From assembly GCA_038501625.1 (NCBI GenBank), contig JAZAYU010000018.1, forward strand, positions 9,378,397-9,442,396: 64,000 nucleotides of DNA, given 5' to 3'. Both the position numbers and the translations under genes were made by a program. Under the pieces are notes generated by a model. The model was not told the DNA's origin. It was given only the letters and a program-made list of their open reading frames with translations, and did not search any database. This document shows positions 10,437-22,420 of the stretch, one piece after another (the stretch's first letter is position 1; each line of letters starts with the position of its first letter). Origin of the DNA: Corbicula japonica. Taxonomy: Eukaryota > Mollusca > Bivalvia > Venerida > Cyrenidae.

Positions 10437-10519
10437 GGTGGTCAATACTGGTCAATAGTGGTCATTATTGGTCAATACTGGTCAATAGTGGTCATTTCTG
10501 GTCAATACTGGTCAATTCA
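10437..10519. repeat. short tandem repeat of GGTCAATACT-type units
   Basis: About eight units of roughly ten bases (GGTCAATACT, GGTCAATAGT, GGTCATTATT). The frame across it reads GQYWS repeatedly and is not a gene. Confidence 0.8.
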
Positions 10520-10610
10520 ATTTTATTCACTACAAAACTGTCCATAATGTTCTTAGAATCATGTTAAATCCTTTAGGCCCTTACAATAGACATTGGTAGG
10601 GCCTAGATGT

Positions 10611-10932
10611 TACTTAATTTATGGTTTAATATTGGATAATCCTTAAGTAAACATAATATTTTAATTGGTATGTTCCCATGTTCGATAAACAATAGAAGTG
10701 CAAGTCATGACCCCTCAGTGTCCTGACCATCCTTTGTCATACACAAGTGTTTATTGACAAGTGTATAACACCTACTTTATGGTTATTGGATAATCCTTAA
10801 ATAAACATATTAGCATCTTAATTGACATGTTCCCTGGTCCAATAAACAACAGAAGTGTGACACAACAACCCTCCATCTCCTGACAATCCATTGTCATACA
10901 CAAGTGTTAATTGGCAGGTTTGTAACACCTAC
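10611..10932. repeat. two-copy tandem duplication of ~165 bp
   Basis: The first unit (about 10611-10770) and second unit (about 10776-10932) share GGATAATCCTTAA, GTTCCC, CAATAAACAA and TGTCATACACAAGTGTT. They are diverged and non-coding. The pair lies just upstream of the BED-finger frame and may belong to the same decayed transposon. Confidence 0.65.
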
Positions 10933-11058
10933 TGGTGGTGCAAATTACCTTTGCTTAAAATGAAGAGTTTTCAAGTTACAGAATCATTCTCTGTTGCTAG
11001 TTAGTTGATAAAACACTAAAAGTAAAATAATTTTTACTTTGTCTAAAAACTCACCAGA

Positions 11059-11238
11059 ATGAAGCCAAAAGACCCTATTTGGGGATTTTATGATCTCATT
11101 ACTGAGGGAAACAAGACAATTTCTAAGTGCAAAGCATGTTCCAGTGAAGTCAGTTCCAAAGTGTTAAGACTCAAATCGCATCTAGATAAGTGTCAGAAGT
11201 CTTTGGAACTGTACAAACAAAACTTAGGAATAGACTAG
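11059..11238 (+). CDS. BED-type zinc-finger fragment (hAT or ZBED-like)
   Basis: An ATG frame of 59 codons reads MKPKDPIWGFYDLIT, then SKCKACSSEVS and LKSHLDKC. The aromatic WGFY start and the C-x2-C ... H-x3-C-like metal ligands are those of a BED finger, the DNA-binding module at the N-terminus of hAT transposases and domesticated ZBED proteins. It stops at TAG (11236-11238), with no hAT catalytic region or dimerisation tail seen within the next kilobase. It is either a stranded first exon with the donor inside or near the end, or a decayed transposase start. Function cannot be claimed beyond DNA binding. Confidence 0.55.
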   Translation: MKPKDPIWGFYDLITEGNKTISKCKACSSEVSSKVLRLKSHLDKCQKSLELYKQNLGID

Positions 11239-14050
11239 GAATTCAGAGAGCAGCAAAACTTGTTGCGTGTTACCGCTTTCTAAGAGGTAGTGATGAGCTT
11301 GACTGGTAGAACTGGTCATTAACCAGTGTGAAATATTGCTATTTAAGCATGTATTTTTAATGTTTATGCCAGAACAGTGTATGTTGGTGGACATGGTGGT
11401 GCTAAATGTTTCTATCATTTTGTTGGAATACTGTGTGCTAAAAGTTAAACTGCACCATACCGTTCAAAGTGCACTTACCAGCAGAAAGCAAAAATACAAT
11501 ATGAAATGCTGATAGTGTCTACACAATGTATCCTGACAAGGGCTTCAAAAAGATAATCAAGGATGTTAAAGAATTTTATCTACATAAAATAATAATATGA
11601 AGATTTATTGAAAATTGTGTGAACGTCAATAAATTCCACTTAATACATAATTATCTCTTAACAAAATTGGCTACAATATGGGGGTTATAGCAAGTGAAAG
11701 TAACACTTTGTCACATGCGGAGAATTTCGTCCAGTTAGCATGTCAAATAAGATTTCCTAATAAGTTAATGGAGATGTGTATCTGTGTATCCCGGCTCACC
11801 CAGTTTCCGGCAGTCTAAGGGTTTATCACAACATGAATAAAATTTAATCAATGTTAAACTCTTTTTTACATCAGAATCAACAAATTAACTCATAAACTAA
11901 CCAAGAAAAGCAAAGAAAGTTCACTAGCCTTCTTTTTTGTTTTATTTATGCTCCCCAGAATGCCCTATGCAACTTCCTTCAAGGGGAACTACTCTAATTC
12001 GGTTTTCGGCGGGAAAACATTATAGTACACTTCACAGAAAAAATTCTGTGACACAAAAAATATTTTTTCAGAAAATGTAATTTTAAACATTTTTTAACCA
12101 TTGGGAGCCGTTTTAAGCTGTTCTTAACTGTTTTAATGAAAATTGATCATATAAACAAAGGCTTTGACTATTAGTATTTTTTTTTATTTTTACAATTTAG
12201 GCAAAGGAAAGTATCAACTCTTATTAAAACCCTTTTATTTACAGCAGGACTAAAAATTAACCCATTAATTATCAATAGCACTTCTTGTTGATAATTTCAT
12301 TATGGCAACTTCTTGTGACTCTGACCTTTTCACTTGAGTCCTTTACTTAAAAAAGTATACAGCAATTATTTTATTTAATGGATCCTCCCTGTCTATAAGT
12401 CCCAATGGTATAGTGAAGTATTTTCTAAATATTTTGTTTCATGATGACTATATCCATAGTATACTTCATTTATGGTCCCGAGTTGTTGAGCAAGGAGTAC
12501 TTATTGCTCCTGTAAAAAAAAAAGTGGAGGTGGTGGTCCAGATTTTTTAAGTCTCCAAATTGATATGCTAAGTAATCTGTCATGCAATATAGAACTTTAC
12601 ACCCCCAAAGGTCTTGCTGCTAAGAGATTTTTCATCTTTGACAGCAAAATATGCATTGATAAGTTGGTCAGGGTCAAAATGTCTGTAAGAACCCCTTTCA
12701 AAATTATTGCACTGCAGAATGCAGGAGAAAAATGTGAAAGTAACAAAAATATGATATGCAATTAAAATTCAATTAGCAAACAATTCAGAATTTGCTATAA
12801 GAAGTCATTAATTTCTGTCGCGCTATTTTTTCCATACACTATACTATAGAATTTTTTTGGCGGTGGCGCTGCAAACATAGTGACCTACTTCTGCTGGGAA
12901 GCCATTGAAAACTGTAAACATTTGGACATTTTACAAAAAAAATGAATGCAATCAACGGGAATTTTTGGGAATAGTAAAACAAGGTAAAATTTTATATGCT
13001 TGGGTATTTCATGTCAAAACTTAAGGTTGCAAACTACTATTTGACCTATTTTCAATTTCATTGAGTAGGATGTTGCCTGCGTAAACAAATGCGCGCGCAC
13101 TGACCCGGATCTGACGTAATTTGACAGAATAAGTAAAACTTTTCCAGGGCCGCCGGAAACAGGCGAACGCGGGAAATGAGGCAACCGGTATTATATAGAT
13201 CTTTGATCTGTTTGTAATCTTTAGTTATTTAGGATATGGAAATATTTTTTATGGATATTTTTTTGTTTTCTTAGTGATTGTAGTTGCCTCTTGTGTTACC
13301 CCTTGCATGATCATTAGCTGACCAAACTTGGCACTAGAGCTCTATTAAGCCTTTATAGCTCTACTGACATACTGGCCAAAAATGGACCATTAAACAGGTG
13401 TGTTTGAAACATCCCACATTTCCAGCACATTGTGCGATACAATACGTGTGGCAAGAAATGCTAACAAACGTGTCAAATACTTAACAACCACGCTTGAATA
13501 TTTCTTTATAAAGTGCAATGATTGAAACATAACTAAACACAGGATTTCTATTTAAATAGGGTAACTACTTTTTCTTTGTTTATATTGATCTGTTTCCTAA
13601 GACGTTTCAATTTTAAAATACAAGCGCCTGTGTTATATGGTTGGTAGTCAAACCAAGTATCCGATCTAGACTGTGAAACTGCGCATGATTGACTCTCACA
13701 CAGTCATTTTCAATAAACAAACAAATTTGTCCATGTAGCTCGCTGAAAATGTCTTACTGCGTTTATTGATTACCGCTCTCTATAATCAAAACGTCCCCCA
13801 GGAAAAGAACTGTACCCATTTCGGTAATAAAATCCCCAGATTGGGTCAAATATCTCCATAAGATATTTTTGAACGTCAAAAAACCAACATATTTAGGCAA
13901 GTCCCCACATTAAGTCAAAACGTCCTTTTTTTCCAAAACATCCTCACTTGTAGTCAAAACGTCCCTACTGTAATTTAAAGAAAAGATTTAAAACACAATG
14001 CCATAAATAATGAATAATTTAGAAAAAATAATTCATGGACGAATAACAAT
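11239..14050. other. no gene seen
   Basis: AT-rich non-coding sequence. The only pattern is a short repeated phrase AGTCAAAACGTCC between about 13780 and 13985, which recurs in related form near 59155-59300 and may be the end of an unrecognised element. Confidence 0.45.
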
Positions 14051-14312
14051 CCCAGATAGCATGCTGACGTTGGCCTAACGTTGGGCCAATGTCGTCAGTG
14101 ACGTCGGCCCAATGTTGGAATATGACGTTGGCCCAATGTTATTTTGCTCATCGACCCAACGTTGGCCAACGTCGCTTTGTCGGCTTTGTTCAGTTGGCCC
14201 AACGTTGGGCCAACATCGGAATTCCAACACAATTTTGCCAGCGTTGGCCCAACATTAGCCCAACGTAAGAAAATTTAAATTTACGTTGGCCCAATGTTGA
14301 CCCAACGTTAAA
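14051..14312. repeat. GTTGGCCCAAC-type palindrome-rich repeat, copy 1
   Basis: At least eight copies of the self-complementary core CCAACGTTGG or GTTGGCCCAAC appear in both orientations. The left end CCCAGATAGCATGCTGACGTTGG resembles the inverted right end of the repeat at 16170-16303. The frame reading GQRW is a translation artefact of the repeat. Confidence 0.75.
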
Positions 14313-15084
14313 AATTTTAAATTTTCTTTGGAATAATGTTTGCTTTGTACAGTGCCAACAAACTTTGAGAGACTGACTTCTGATCCAGAAGTAGTGGTTC
14401 AAAACCCAGCAGAAATGTGGTTCTTACGTGACTGAGAATGTGGTTAGAAACACATTGAGGTGGTTCTCTGATGGTTTTAGACCCACCACATGAGGTAGCT
14501 TTCCAGCTTGTTTTTGGTAGTTCTTCACATCTCAAGGTTCATTCTCCACAAGAAAAGCCAGAAAGTTGCCGTGCTATTTTAACTGGGGTTGTGACATTTA
14601 ATATTAAATCAAACCAAACACAGTAGAATTATTTTCAAAATTTATAAAATCTAGGTGTTTCTTACAACTAATATGCTTTAAAAACATGTTCAAAATATTC
14701 TATAGTTCATGTAGACAATAAATGTCACATTATTTTTAACGATATTTGGTAAAGTCTGTATGGTTTTATGCAGATGACTCTTCCTCATTTTCTTCACTTC
14801 TCTTTTTGTTCATTGCTCTTTCTACTTTGATCTTTTTTCTCTTTAATTTTTTCTCTTTTATTTTCTCTCCCCTCCTGTCTCTGTCACAAGCATAGCCAAA
14901 TCAGTCCGTAATAAGATTTCTGATTTCAGCATCTGTTGCTATCTCACACTATTTGTTTTTCTTTACGTTTCTGCAATAAAATAAAATAAAGGTTGTTAAC
15001 AACAGAAAATAAGAACTTTCAAAATAATCAAAAATTTAATCATAGCCAATCACGCACATATACATTTTATGCTGAACGTTGTAA
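14313..15084. other. no gene seen; pyrimidine-rich tract
   Basis: No exon recognised. A strongly pyrimidine-rich strand runs from about 14775 to 14890 (TTCTCTTTTTG, TTTCTCTTTAATTTTTTCTC). Confidence 0.4.
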
Positions 15085-15320
15085 CCCTTTCCTCCAAATA
15101 AACGCATTTATCGCATGTGTGAACAGTGTAGATCCAGATCAGCTGGCACAAACGTGCCGTCTAATCAGGATCTACACCGTTTGCTTTTTTGATTTATTAT
15201 GTTATTTCGGATCAAAAAGCAAAGATTGCAGATCCTTACCAGATGACCAGACGGCACATTTGTGTTTTCTGATCTGGATCTACACTGTTTGCGACTGTGA
15301 TAAAAGAAAGAAAGAAAGGG
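15085..15320. mobile_element. TTAA-type MITE copy
   Basis: It begins CCCTTTCCTCCAAATA and ends AAAGAAAGGG, with the GATCCAGATCAGC and GATCTGGATC inner motifs of the family. The flanks are GTAA and TAAA, so one base of each target copy has drifted. Confidence 0.75.
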
Positions 15321-16169
15321 TAAAATCAGTATGTTATAATCTAATAAACTGATGAAGTAAATCCCGTCTCAAGATATTCAATTACCTGACTCATTCAACA
15401 AATAATGGATTGAACAAAAGGAAATGTCATACTTATCTTCAATTGATTCAAAATATGAGTTTTAAAGTTTATATTTCAAGAGTCCATACTGTTTAGTTTT
15501 TCTATCAGAAGAATTAAACAATGTAAATAAAGTTTATCTTTCAGTCTATAAAACTATTAAATTAAAAATAAGGGGGATCTAGATACATGTACTTACTTTA
15601 TTGTACTGTCGTCCAAAATTCTAAAATTATTCCTCCTTTGTTTACAAGCACACTGCTATATTGGTTGCTCAAAATGTGTACATGTACATTGTACAAAGAG
15701 CTATTAATCCTATACCAGTCTCCCTTCTGTTTCTAATTGCAAGGTTGCTATGGTAACTGGATAACTGACCATTAAGCTGTTATAAGCCTGACCCCGCTAA
15801 CAACATGTAGTTCTTATCTCTACAACTTATAATTGCATGTATACATCCTCATAGTGTATTTACTGGAAAAGATAATTTTTAAGTGCCAGTTAATAATATT
15901 AACATCAAGACAAAATATTATACGCAATTTGAAATTCCTATATAACATAAATAAATTTTCTTGAGGTACAAAACATTTACAAAATTATGTCCGTTCGTCC
16001 ATTTACAAGCCAGTCAGTCAGCAAACAGATCTTCTTTTAAATCAAGTTTTATTTTTATGCAATATGTCTTGATTTTTTATAAACCTAGAATATGAGGAAT
16101 TCAGTCTTTTCAATAGTGTAAAATAAAAATGTTTATTTTGGAGGTTGGCATAATGTTGTAAATATGACG
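15321..16169. other. no gene seen
   Basis: AT-rich sequence without recognised exons or dispersed repeats. Confidence 0.4.
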
Positions 16170-16303
16170 TCATTTTTACATCGTTGGCCCAACGTTGTAC
16201 CAATGTCGACGTGCCGATCAAAACCATAACACCCGATGCCGACGTTATGCCAACCGTACAACCAAACGCCAAAGTTGGGCCAACGTCAGCTTGCTTGTAG
16301 GGA
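16170..16303. repeat. GTTGGCCCAAC-type repeat, copy 2
   Basis: Contains CGTTGGCCCAACGTTG and ends GGCCAACGTCAGCTTGCTTGTAGGG, an inverted match to the left end of the copy at 14051. Shorter and more diverged. Confidence 0.65.
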
Positions 16304-16340
16304 TATAAGCACTTGGGAAAGAGTGCTTGTTTTGTGATAT

Positions 16341-16585
16341 GAGAACCTGTTGGGGTAAGTGCGAAGTTGGTGCACCATAAACCTGGTTTAAATCTCCAGT
16401 GGCAAATTGTTTTGCCACTGACCGTTCCTAGGCGGTAACCCATCGGGTTCTCACTTTCGTTAATTGTTTGTCCATTTTGAAACTGATTATTGTAATACCA
16501 TGCTCTCTTTTTCCTCTTTACTTTTTGGCTGTGTGGGGAGGCTGTGTCTGCTGAATGTGGTCATTCCTGATATGCATATTTCACT
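16341..16585 (+). mobile_element. SINE-like element, copy 1
   Basis: It starts GAGAACCTGTTGGGG, with a box-B-like GGTTTAAATCTCC at about +35 and a box-A-like TGGGGTAAGTG before it, consistent with a tRNA-derived Pol III head. A ~100-base unit closed by CGGGTTCTC follows, then a conserved tail GCTGTGTGGGGAGGCTG and CCTGATATGCATATTTC. Copies lie at 58542-58793 (+), 40801-41930 (-) and, tail only, 32052-32135 (+). Confidence 0.65.
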
Positions 16586-16770
16586 TTATTTTCTAAAATC
16601 ATGTATTTTTACTCGTGGCTACGTTACTCTTGAAAAATGAATGCCGGAGATAGAATGTCAGAGATTCAATATCACTTTGCTAAACTATACACCTAAGACC
16701 TTTAAATATGAATTGTAGAGGTCTTTGTATAAACCGAATGATGATAATAGTAATGTGGTAACTCCAAAAT

Positions 16771-16945
16771 GGGGCGCGTCAAGGGGAAAGGTACATTCGG
16801 AAGTTGACGCCAATCCTTGAAATGACATCATAAAGTTCAACAGACAACATTAATTATTAAGATAGTTGTAAGTTCTTTGTGAATATAGTAACAACTTAAA
16901 TGTCACAAAATATGACCGAAGGTACATTTTCCCGTGGCGCGCCCC
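16771..16945. mobile_element. GGGGCGCG-ended MITE, copy 1
   Basis: The ends are GGGGCGCGTCAAGGGGAAAG and, inverted, CCCGTGGCGCGCCCC, 175 bases apart, with AAAAT on both sides. The interior carries TGACATCA and TGTCACAAAATATGACCG. Non-coding. Confidence 0.75.
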
Positions 16946-17933
16946 AAAATTATGTTTTTTTACTCGGGTAAAATAAACGCCAGAGCTCACTCGGAGAACT
17001 ATATTTCTATCATACACTGGTAAAAATGAATATCCACTATATATTAAATAATGCAATAAAGTTCTGTGCCAGAATCAATACTAAAACGTTGCCTAGCCTC
17101 CTCAGATTTTACCAGCTGCACAATAAAAACAACAACGATGAAGAATGCGAAAATAAGACCAGTGACCGATTTAAAGGTAGGTAGTTACTAGATACGTTGC
17201 TCACCCAATTTTGACGAGAAAAAATAAATATAGTCCAATTCTAATGAAATTTGGTCAAAATAATGTTTGAGGATCGCTTTATTGAAACATGCAAACTATT
17301 TCCATTTGCCGAAGACCGGGTTTATCAAAAACAACGCCATCTATGAAGGTACGCTGATTTCCTCTTTTTTTTCTATTTTAACGCGATACTATACGAAATT
17401 TGCTTTGAACATGCACCGTTACAGGTATAATTTAAGTTTATTAAAATCGGTTAATGGAGATGATGTTTGTAATTGAAATATCATAATTATACACCAAAAG
17501 CAAGCATTTTGGCACCGTTTTAGCATACCCATACTGTCTTCGACGAAAACAGACGATGAACTTTCGTTGTTTTTAAACATGTTATTGCCAGATGTTTAAA
17601 TTTTTTAAATATGAAATAAAAAATGGGTGTTTCGGGCTACTTTTTTGCGTACAAATAAAAGGAACGTAAATTTAAGTAATACTTTTGCGTTCGGATGAAC
17701 ACATTTTAAATTAAACATACAAATATAAACCTATCAAGATCTATGCGAAATTTGTACATGTTACTTTATGTTTCAAGTGTACATGCAGTGTATTACGCGT
17801 CTAAACCTCTACCAGCGAGTTTCTTGGTTGCTGCTTTAATTTTGTCAACACCATTGTGCCTACGTACATGTCCAGAAGGGGTTAAATGGGATTGCTCAAA
17901 CCCACTTTTTGACCGCAATAATTAATTTATAAG
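16946..17933. other. no gene seen
   Basis: AT-rich sequence with a few short open frames lacking splice sites or recognisable homology. Confidence 0.4.
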
Positions 17934-18287
17934 ACATTTATTAGAAACCCTCTTTTGACATAGGGAAAGAACGAAACTAGCATACATTGTAAACAGAAAC
18001 AACAAATGATCAATTAGAACTTTGGGTGAGTGTATATTAGTAAAATAAATATTAACAACCGTTTTGTTGCTCTGTGACTTTTAATTTGCAGCTCTGTGAC
18101 TGTTAATTTGCACTACACAAACTGCGTGCTGGAATGGTCAACTGGTGCATTCGCTTTAGAAAAAAGATCTAAGCTGCCAAAAAAAAGATCTAAGCTACCA
18201 CGTCAATATAATTGAGACGTGTAAGTACGAGTATATATTCGGTTCACAAGTTAGTCGTTATATAGCGGTACACACGCAGTAAAATTG

Positions 18288-18542
18288 TGGCGCGTCACGG
18301 GAAAAGGTACCTTCAAACAGATGACGTCAATTCTTGATAAGACGTCATAATGTTGAGGAGACGACATTGCTTATTTCGCATTTCGTGGTAAAAAAAATAA
18401 CATTGTGCTGTAAAATTGTGCAACAAAATCACACTTAAGTTATGACAAAATAATAGATATGTGTAAAATCTTTCCAAATATAGTAATAACAACTAATATG
18501 TAAAAAATATGACCGATGACACCTTTTCCCGTGGCGAGCCCC
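18288..18542. mobile_element. GGGGCGCG-ended MITE, copy 2
   Basis: It starts GTGGCGCGTCACGGGAAAAG and ends TTTTCCCGTGGCGAGCCCC; about 255 bases. Inside are TGACGTCAATTC and GACGTCATAATG. Confidence 0.75.
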
Positions 18543-19553
18543 AATTGATTCACAACAGATCTTAAAATGTACTGATTAGGCCATACCTTCGTCAAAATCT
18601 GCTCCCGTCCAGTCATTTTGGGGCATTAATACACTCGCCCGAAGTTTTAATTGGTCACTTTTTGTCTTTATGTTTTTACAGAAAGACATAGAGTTAAACC
18701 TTTGTCTGTGATCAGTCATTTACGTAAGACATCGATCTAAGTTTTAGAACTTGTTATAGTTGATTGGAACATAATTTACCTCGAGTTAGCCTGAATTTTG
18801 ATAAAAAATAAAAATACTTTTTATGCAATTAAAGGTCATTAAAGCAACTGGACAAATACACAGAATTGCTTGTTCTGTTTAAAATGAAACGTCCATAAGT
18901 AAAAATAACATAATTCATATTGACCAGCTGCATTTTTGTTTTCATAAACGCGTTTGAAAGTATCAAATTTTCTAATTTATTGCGTGCAGTAAGTAATTAG
19001 ATTTTAGTATTAGATTAATTTTAGAAAACAATCAATAAATATTAAAAAGAGTTCTTCTAAGACCCTCTCTGACATAGAAAAAGAACGAAACTAGCATACG
19101 TTGTAAACCTATACAATATTGACCAATATTATTAGAACTTTTGGTGAGTGTATATTATAGACTATAGTAAAATTAATATTAACCATTAACTGCGTCATTG
19201 AAGTATTCCACTATGAACTGTGAATAGGCAGCTTTAAATACTTTAAATGTACGTTAAGAGTATAATCCTATATTCGCTGTATGAATAAAATATGGAAACC
19301 TAAACCATGTTTTACGGAAAGTATGCGATATTAAACGAAAATAAGTGAAAATTAAACGAACGTAATATGAGAGCAAGAAAAAGGAGACTAGTATTCAAGC
19401 AATCAATACATGTATTCCATTGGTTATATTTGGTGTCGTATGTGTTATTGCAGATATCCTTTATAAAATAAATTAACCATGGTAGTATTTCACTGAATTC
19501 GATGCGGCGTGCTGAAATATCATTAAATGTAAATGTACGTTTTTGTTTTAATT

Positions 19554-19794
19554 GGGGCACGTCACGGGAAAATGTACCTTCGGGCAGACCCTTAAAATGA
19601 CGTCATAAAATTGAGCAGACGACATTAATTGTTATGCATTTCGCGTTAAAAATATTATTTTATTGTCAAAATGCGTAAGAAAAGCACTTTTTAGTTATGA
19701 GAAATTTAAAAATAGTTGTAAATTCTTTCTAAATATAGTAACAATTAAAATGTCACAAAATATGACCGAATGAACCTTTTCCCGTGGCGCGCCC
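19554..19794. mobile_element. GGGGCGCG-ended MITE, copy 3
   Basis: Starts GGGGCACGTCACGGGAAAAT, ends TTTTCCCGTGGCGCGCCC, 241 bases. Its left end is the closest single match to the start of the 53-bp satellite unit. Confidence 0.78.
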
Positions 19795-20282
19795 AAATAT
19801 AATAACTCATCTGAACGATACCATTTGTACCTTGTGAACCTATTTGCTAATTTGTACCCAGTGAACTTATTTGCAGCTCTGTGACTGTTAATTTGCACTA
19901 CACAAACTGCGTGCTGGAATGGTTAATTGGTGCATTCGCTTTAGAAAATAGATCTAAGCTGCCAAAATAGATCTAAGCTGCCAAAATAGATCTAAGCTAC
20001 AAAGTCATAATGCGTCGATTTAATTAAGGCGTTTAATTACAAGTATATAATTTATTCGGCTCATTAAAACGTCCAAGAGTTTGCTGGAGCAGCCAGTACC
20101 ATGCCCGAGAATCCAAAGCTATTCTCACTAAATAGCTTAAATACCGCTAAAATTAACGACAGCTAATATTATTTGTCTGTAGCGACCACCGCAGATAAAA
20201 ATAAACGCTAATATTGCATCGATGAAATGAGAAATACCCACTAAAACTAATTTAGTTCTGAAACATCGATGTGTTTTGAGAT

Positions 20283-20386
20283 GTGTTAAGAGAAATTTAT
20301 AGGTAACTGTAAGTTTTTTCTAAATAATAGTAACAACTAAAATGTCACAAAATATGACCGAAGGTACCTTTTCCATGGCGTGCCCC
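20283..20386. mobile_element. GGGGCGCG-ended MITE, truncated copy 4
   Basis: Only the right part is present, ending TTTTCCATGGCGTGCCCC after TGTCACAAAATATGACCG. Confidence 0.65.
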
Positions 20387-20772
20387 AATTAATGCCTGTA
20401 TTTGTCAATAAAAATGGACTCAATTAAGGATGTACCAGCTGGAAATTTCCACCGACAATATCAAATTTTTGTTTCGTGTCTTCTGTTAATTAGGAGAGTC
20501 TGTCACATGGGATAACGTGTGTTCGCTTTCTCTTCTCATCAGATATTTATATATAATTATCTCTATAAAAACCTAATTAAACTCCATCGAAAAATGTGTG
20601 TATAATTATAACTTCTGAAGAACGGCGCCACCTTATTTATTTAGCTGTTATGGCAAATTTATTACTCGTACAGTCAAATCCCTTAAAAAAGACCACCTCT
20701 GTGACTAAACATAAGTCATCTTAATACCAATGTGGTATCGATTGTGGGTTATAAAGTGTCCAAAACTTTTAA

Positions 20773-20966
20773 CCCTTTCCTCCTTTTTTTACGCATTTGC
20801 GACCAGTGTAGATCCAGATCAGCCAGCACATTTTGGTCAGAAATAAACAAACAAATCAAATCAAAAAGAGAACAGTTAGATCCTGATCAGACGGCACGGA
20901 TGTGCCGGCTGATCTTGATCTTAACTGTTCGCATACTCAATAAAGGTGTATCTATGAAGGAAATGG
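20773..20966. mobile_element. TTAA-flanked MITE copy
   Basis: CCCTTTCCTCC at the left, GAAGGAAATGG at the right, TTAA at 20769-20772 and 20967-20970. Internal GATCCAGATCAGC and GCCGGCTGATC motifs place it with 5357-5591. Confidence 0.82.
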
Positions 20967-21234
20967 TTAAAAGGGATATTGAAGTATTGACTTTATGGTT
21001 TGGATTGTTTTTATGAGAGGTTTTACTGTACTATAGTTAGTTTAGAGTAAGCAATATATGCTGAGAAGAAAAAGTTTAGTCACTAGGAATACTTGATACG
21101 ATAAAATTGTTAAACATTAAAATTGAAGACAATTGTTAAGCATCATTCACCACGAAAATCATTTAATATCCATTGAATTTCAACAATATTAACTGAACAC
21201 AGTCATAAAAAGCCATTCAATTTGATTGTGATTT

Positions 21235-22420
21235 AAGACAGGGGTCAAAATAAAAATTTACATTACACTCAATATTTTGTATGACCACCTCTAGCTTAAA
21301 TTAAAGCCAGAAAATGCCTTTCGTATGTTGTTTACGAGTGTTCGAATGATGTGTATAGGGGTTCGGGCCAATTTCTTGTGCAATAACCGTTTCAGATCAT
21401 TTACGTTGTTGACGTCAATCCTTTCACACACCTTTCTTCCAAGATAGTCGCACATGTGTTGAATCGAGGAGAGATCCGGTGATTTTATTTGTCATTCGTG
21501 TATGTTTATGTTGTTGACAACAAGAACATTCCGTGTATGACGTACCGTGTGGCAGTGTGCATTATCCTGCTGTAGAACGTAAGAATTGCCTTACACTTTG
21601 TAAGTAACAATGAAAGGGATAATGATTTCTGCACAATAATGGACGGCATTTAAGATATTACGTATTGTTTTGAGTTTTGTCTTGCCATTATAAGAAATAC
21701 CACCCCAGATCATAGCGCTCCTAACACCGTAACGGTCATATTCGAAGACGTTAGCAGGACAGAACCTTTCTCCTCGGCGTCGCCAAATACATGTACAATC
21801 AATTCCATCAGCTTCTTTGTGATGAAATTTTGACTAAGCGGTGAAAACGATCCTGTTCCATCACTATCTATTCCAGCGACTGCCCTGGTGTGCCCAATTC
21901 GAATGTGCGACGCGTTGACGTGCTGTTAGAAGAATACCTTAGTAAGGACGTCGAGCTCGCAGCCGTGCTGCTCTCAGCCAGTTTCAAGCGTTACAAACGA
22001 ATATTTTGACCCCCGTGATTGTCTAAGACGTTGAACAAGCTTTTTAGCAGGTGTGAAGCGATTACGTCGTGTTGACGTCACTGTAGCGATCTCCGCGCGA
22101 CGTTGTTTTCATCGTCCTAGCTGGACGACGCAGGTGGTTGACGCTGCCAGTTTGGCTGAATCGCTCTTGCATACGATATATTGTTCTCCCATGCCAACCA
22201 AAACGACCTGCTACGTCAGCAGCGTGTAAACCAGCTTCTAGAAATCTCAAAGCGATATTTCTGTCATTAATGGAGAGGCTCGGGCGGCAACCAAGGATAG
22301 CTACCAGAAATTTTACACCGTCTTTTTTCATTGCGGACAATACACTTTTAATGCCAAAGGAAATTTGCGAAAATATCCATGTTGGTTTTCATCGGCACGC
22401 GCATCTCTAGCATTTTGAAT
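21235..22420 (-). pseudogene. Tc1-like transposase pseudogene
   Basis: Tc1 transposases bind their inverted ends through paired helix-turn-helix domains and cut with a DDE triad. The open frame at 22062-22340 gives the N-terminal domain (RNIALRFLEAGLHAADVAGR, TGSVNHLRRPAR). After it the frame is broken, but RRRGERF and AMIWGGIS (about 21691-21775), LQQDNAHCHT with the second catalytic Asp (about 21541-21575), and SPDLSSIQHMCDYLG near the third acidic residue (about 21439-21483) appear in different frames. Stops interrupt it (one before QQDNAH) and frameshifts separate the blocks. The C-terminus ends in GGHTKY-like sequence and CAGGGGTCAAAATA may be the terminal repeat. The element is inactive. 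Confidence 0.85.

Larger units (their letters stand above)
17934..20066. repeat. segmental direct duplication (17934-18252 versus 19045-20066)
   Basis: Blocks at 17934-18060 and 19045-19190 share GAACGAAACTAGCATAC and GGTGAGTGTATATTA. Blocks at about 18076-18252 and 19877-20066 share TGACTGTTAATTTGCACTAC and GTGCATTCGCTTTAGAAAA. The second copy is expanded by insertion of the MITE at 19554-19794. An AGATCTAAGCTGCC motif occurs twice in the first copy and three times in the second. Confidence 0.75.

Noticed and set aside
16042..16443. 133-codon minus frame
   Set aside because: Spans a SINE head and the GTTGGCCCAAC repeat; the translation matches neither a domain nor a conserved protein.
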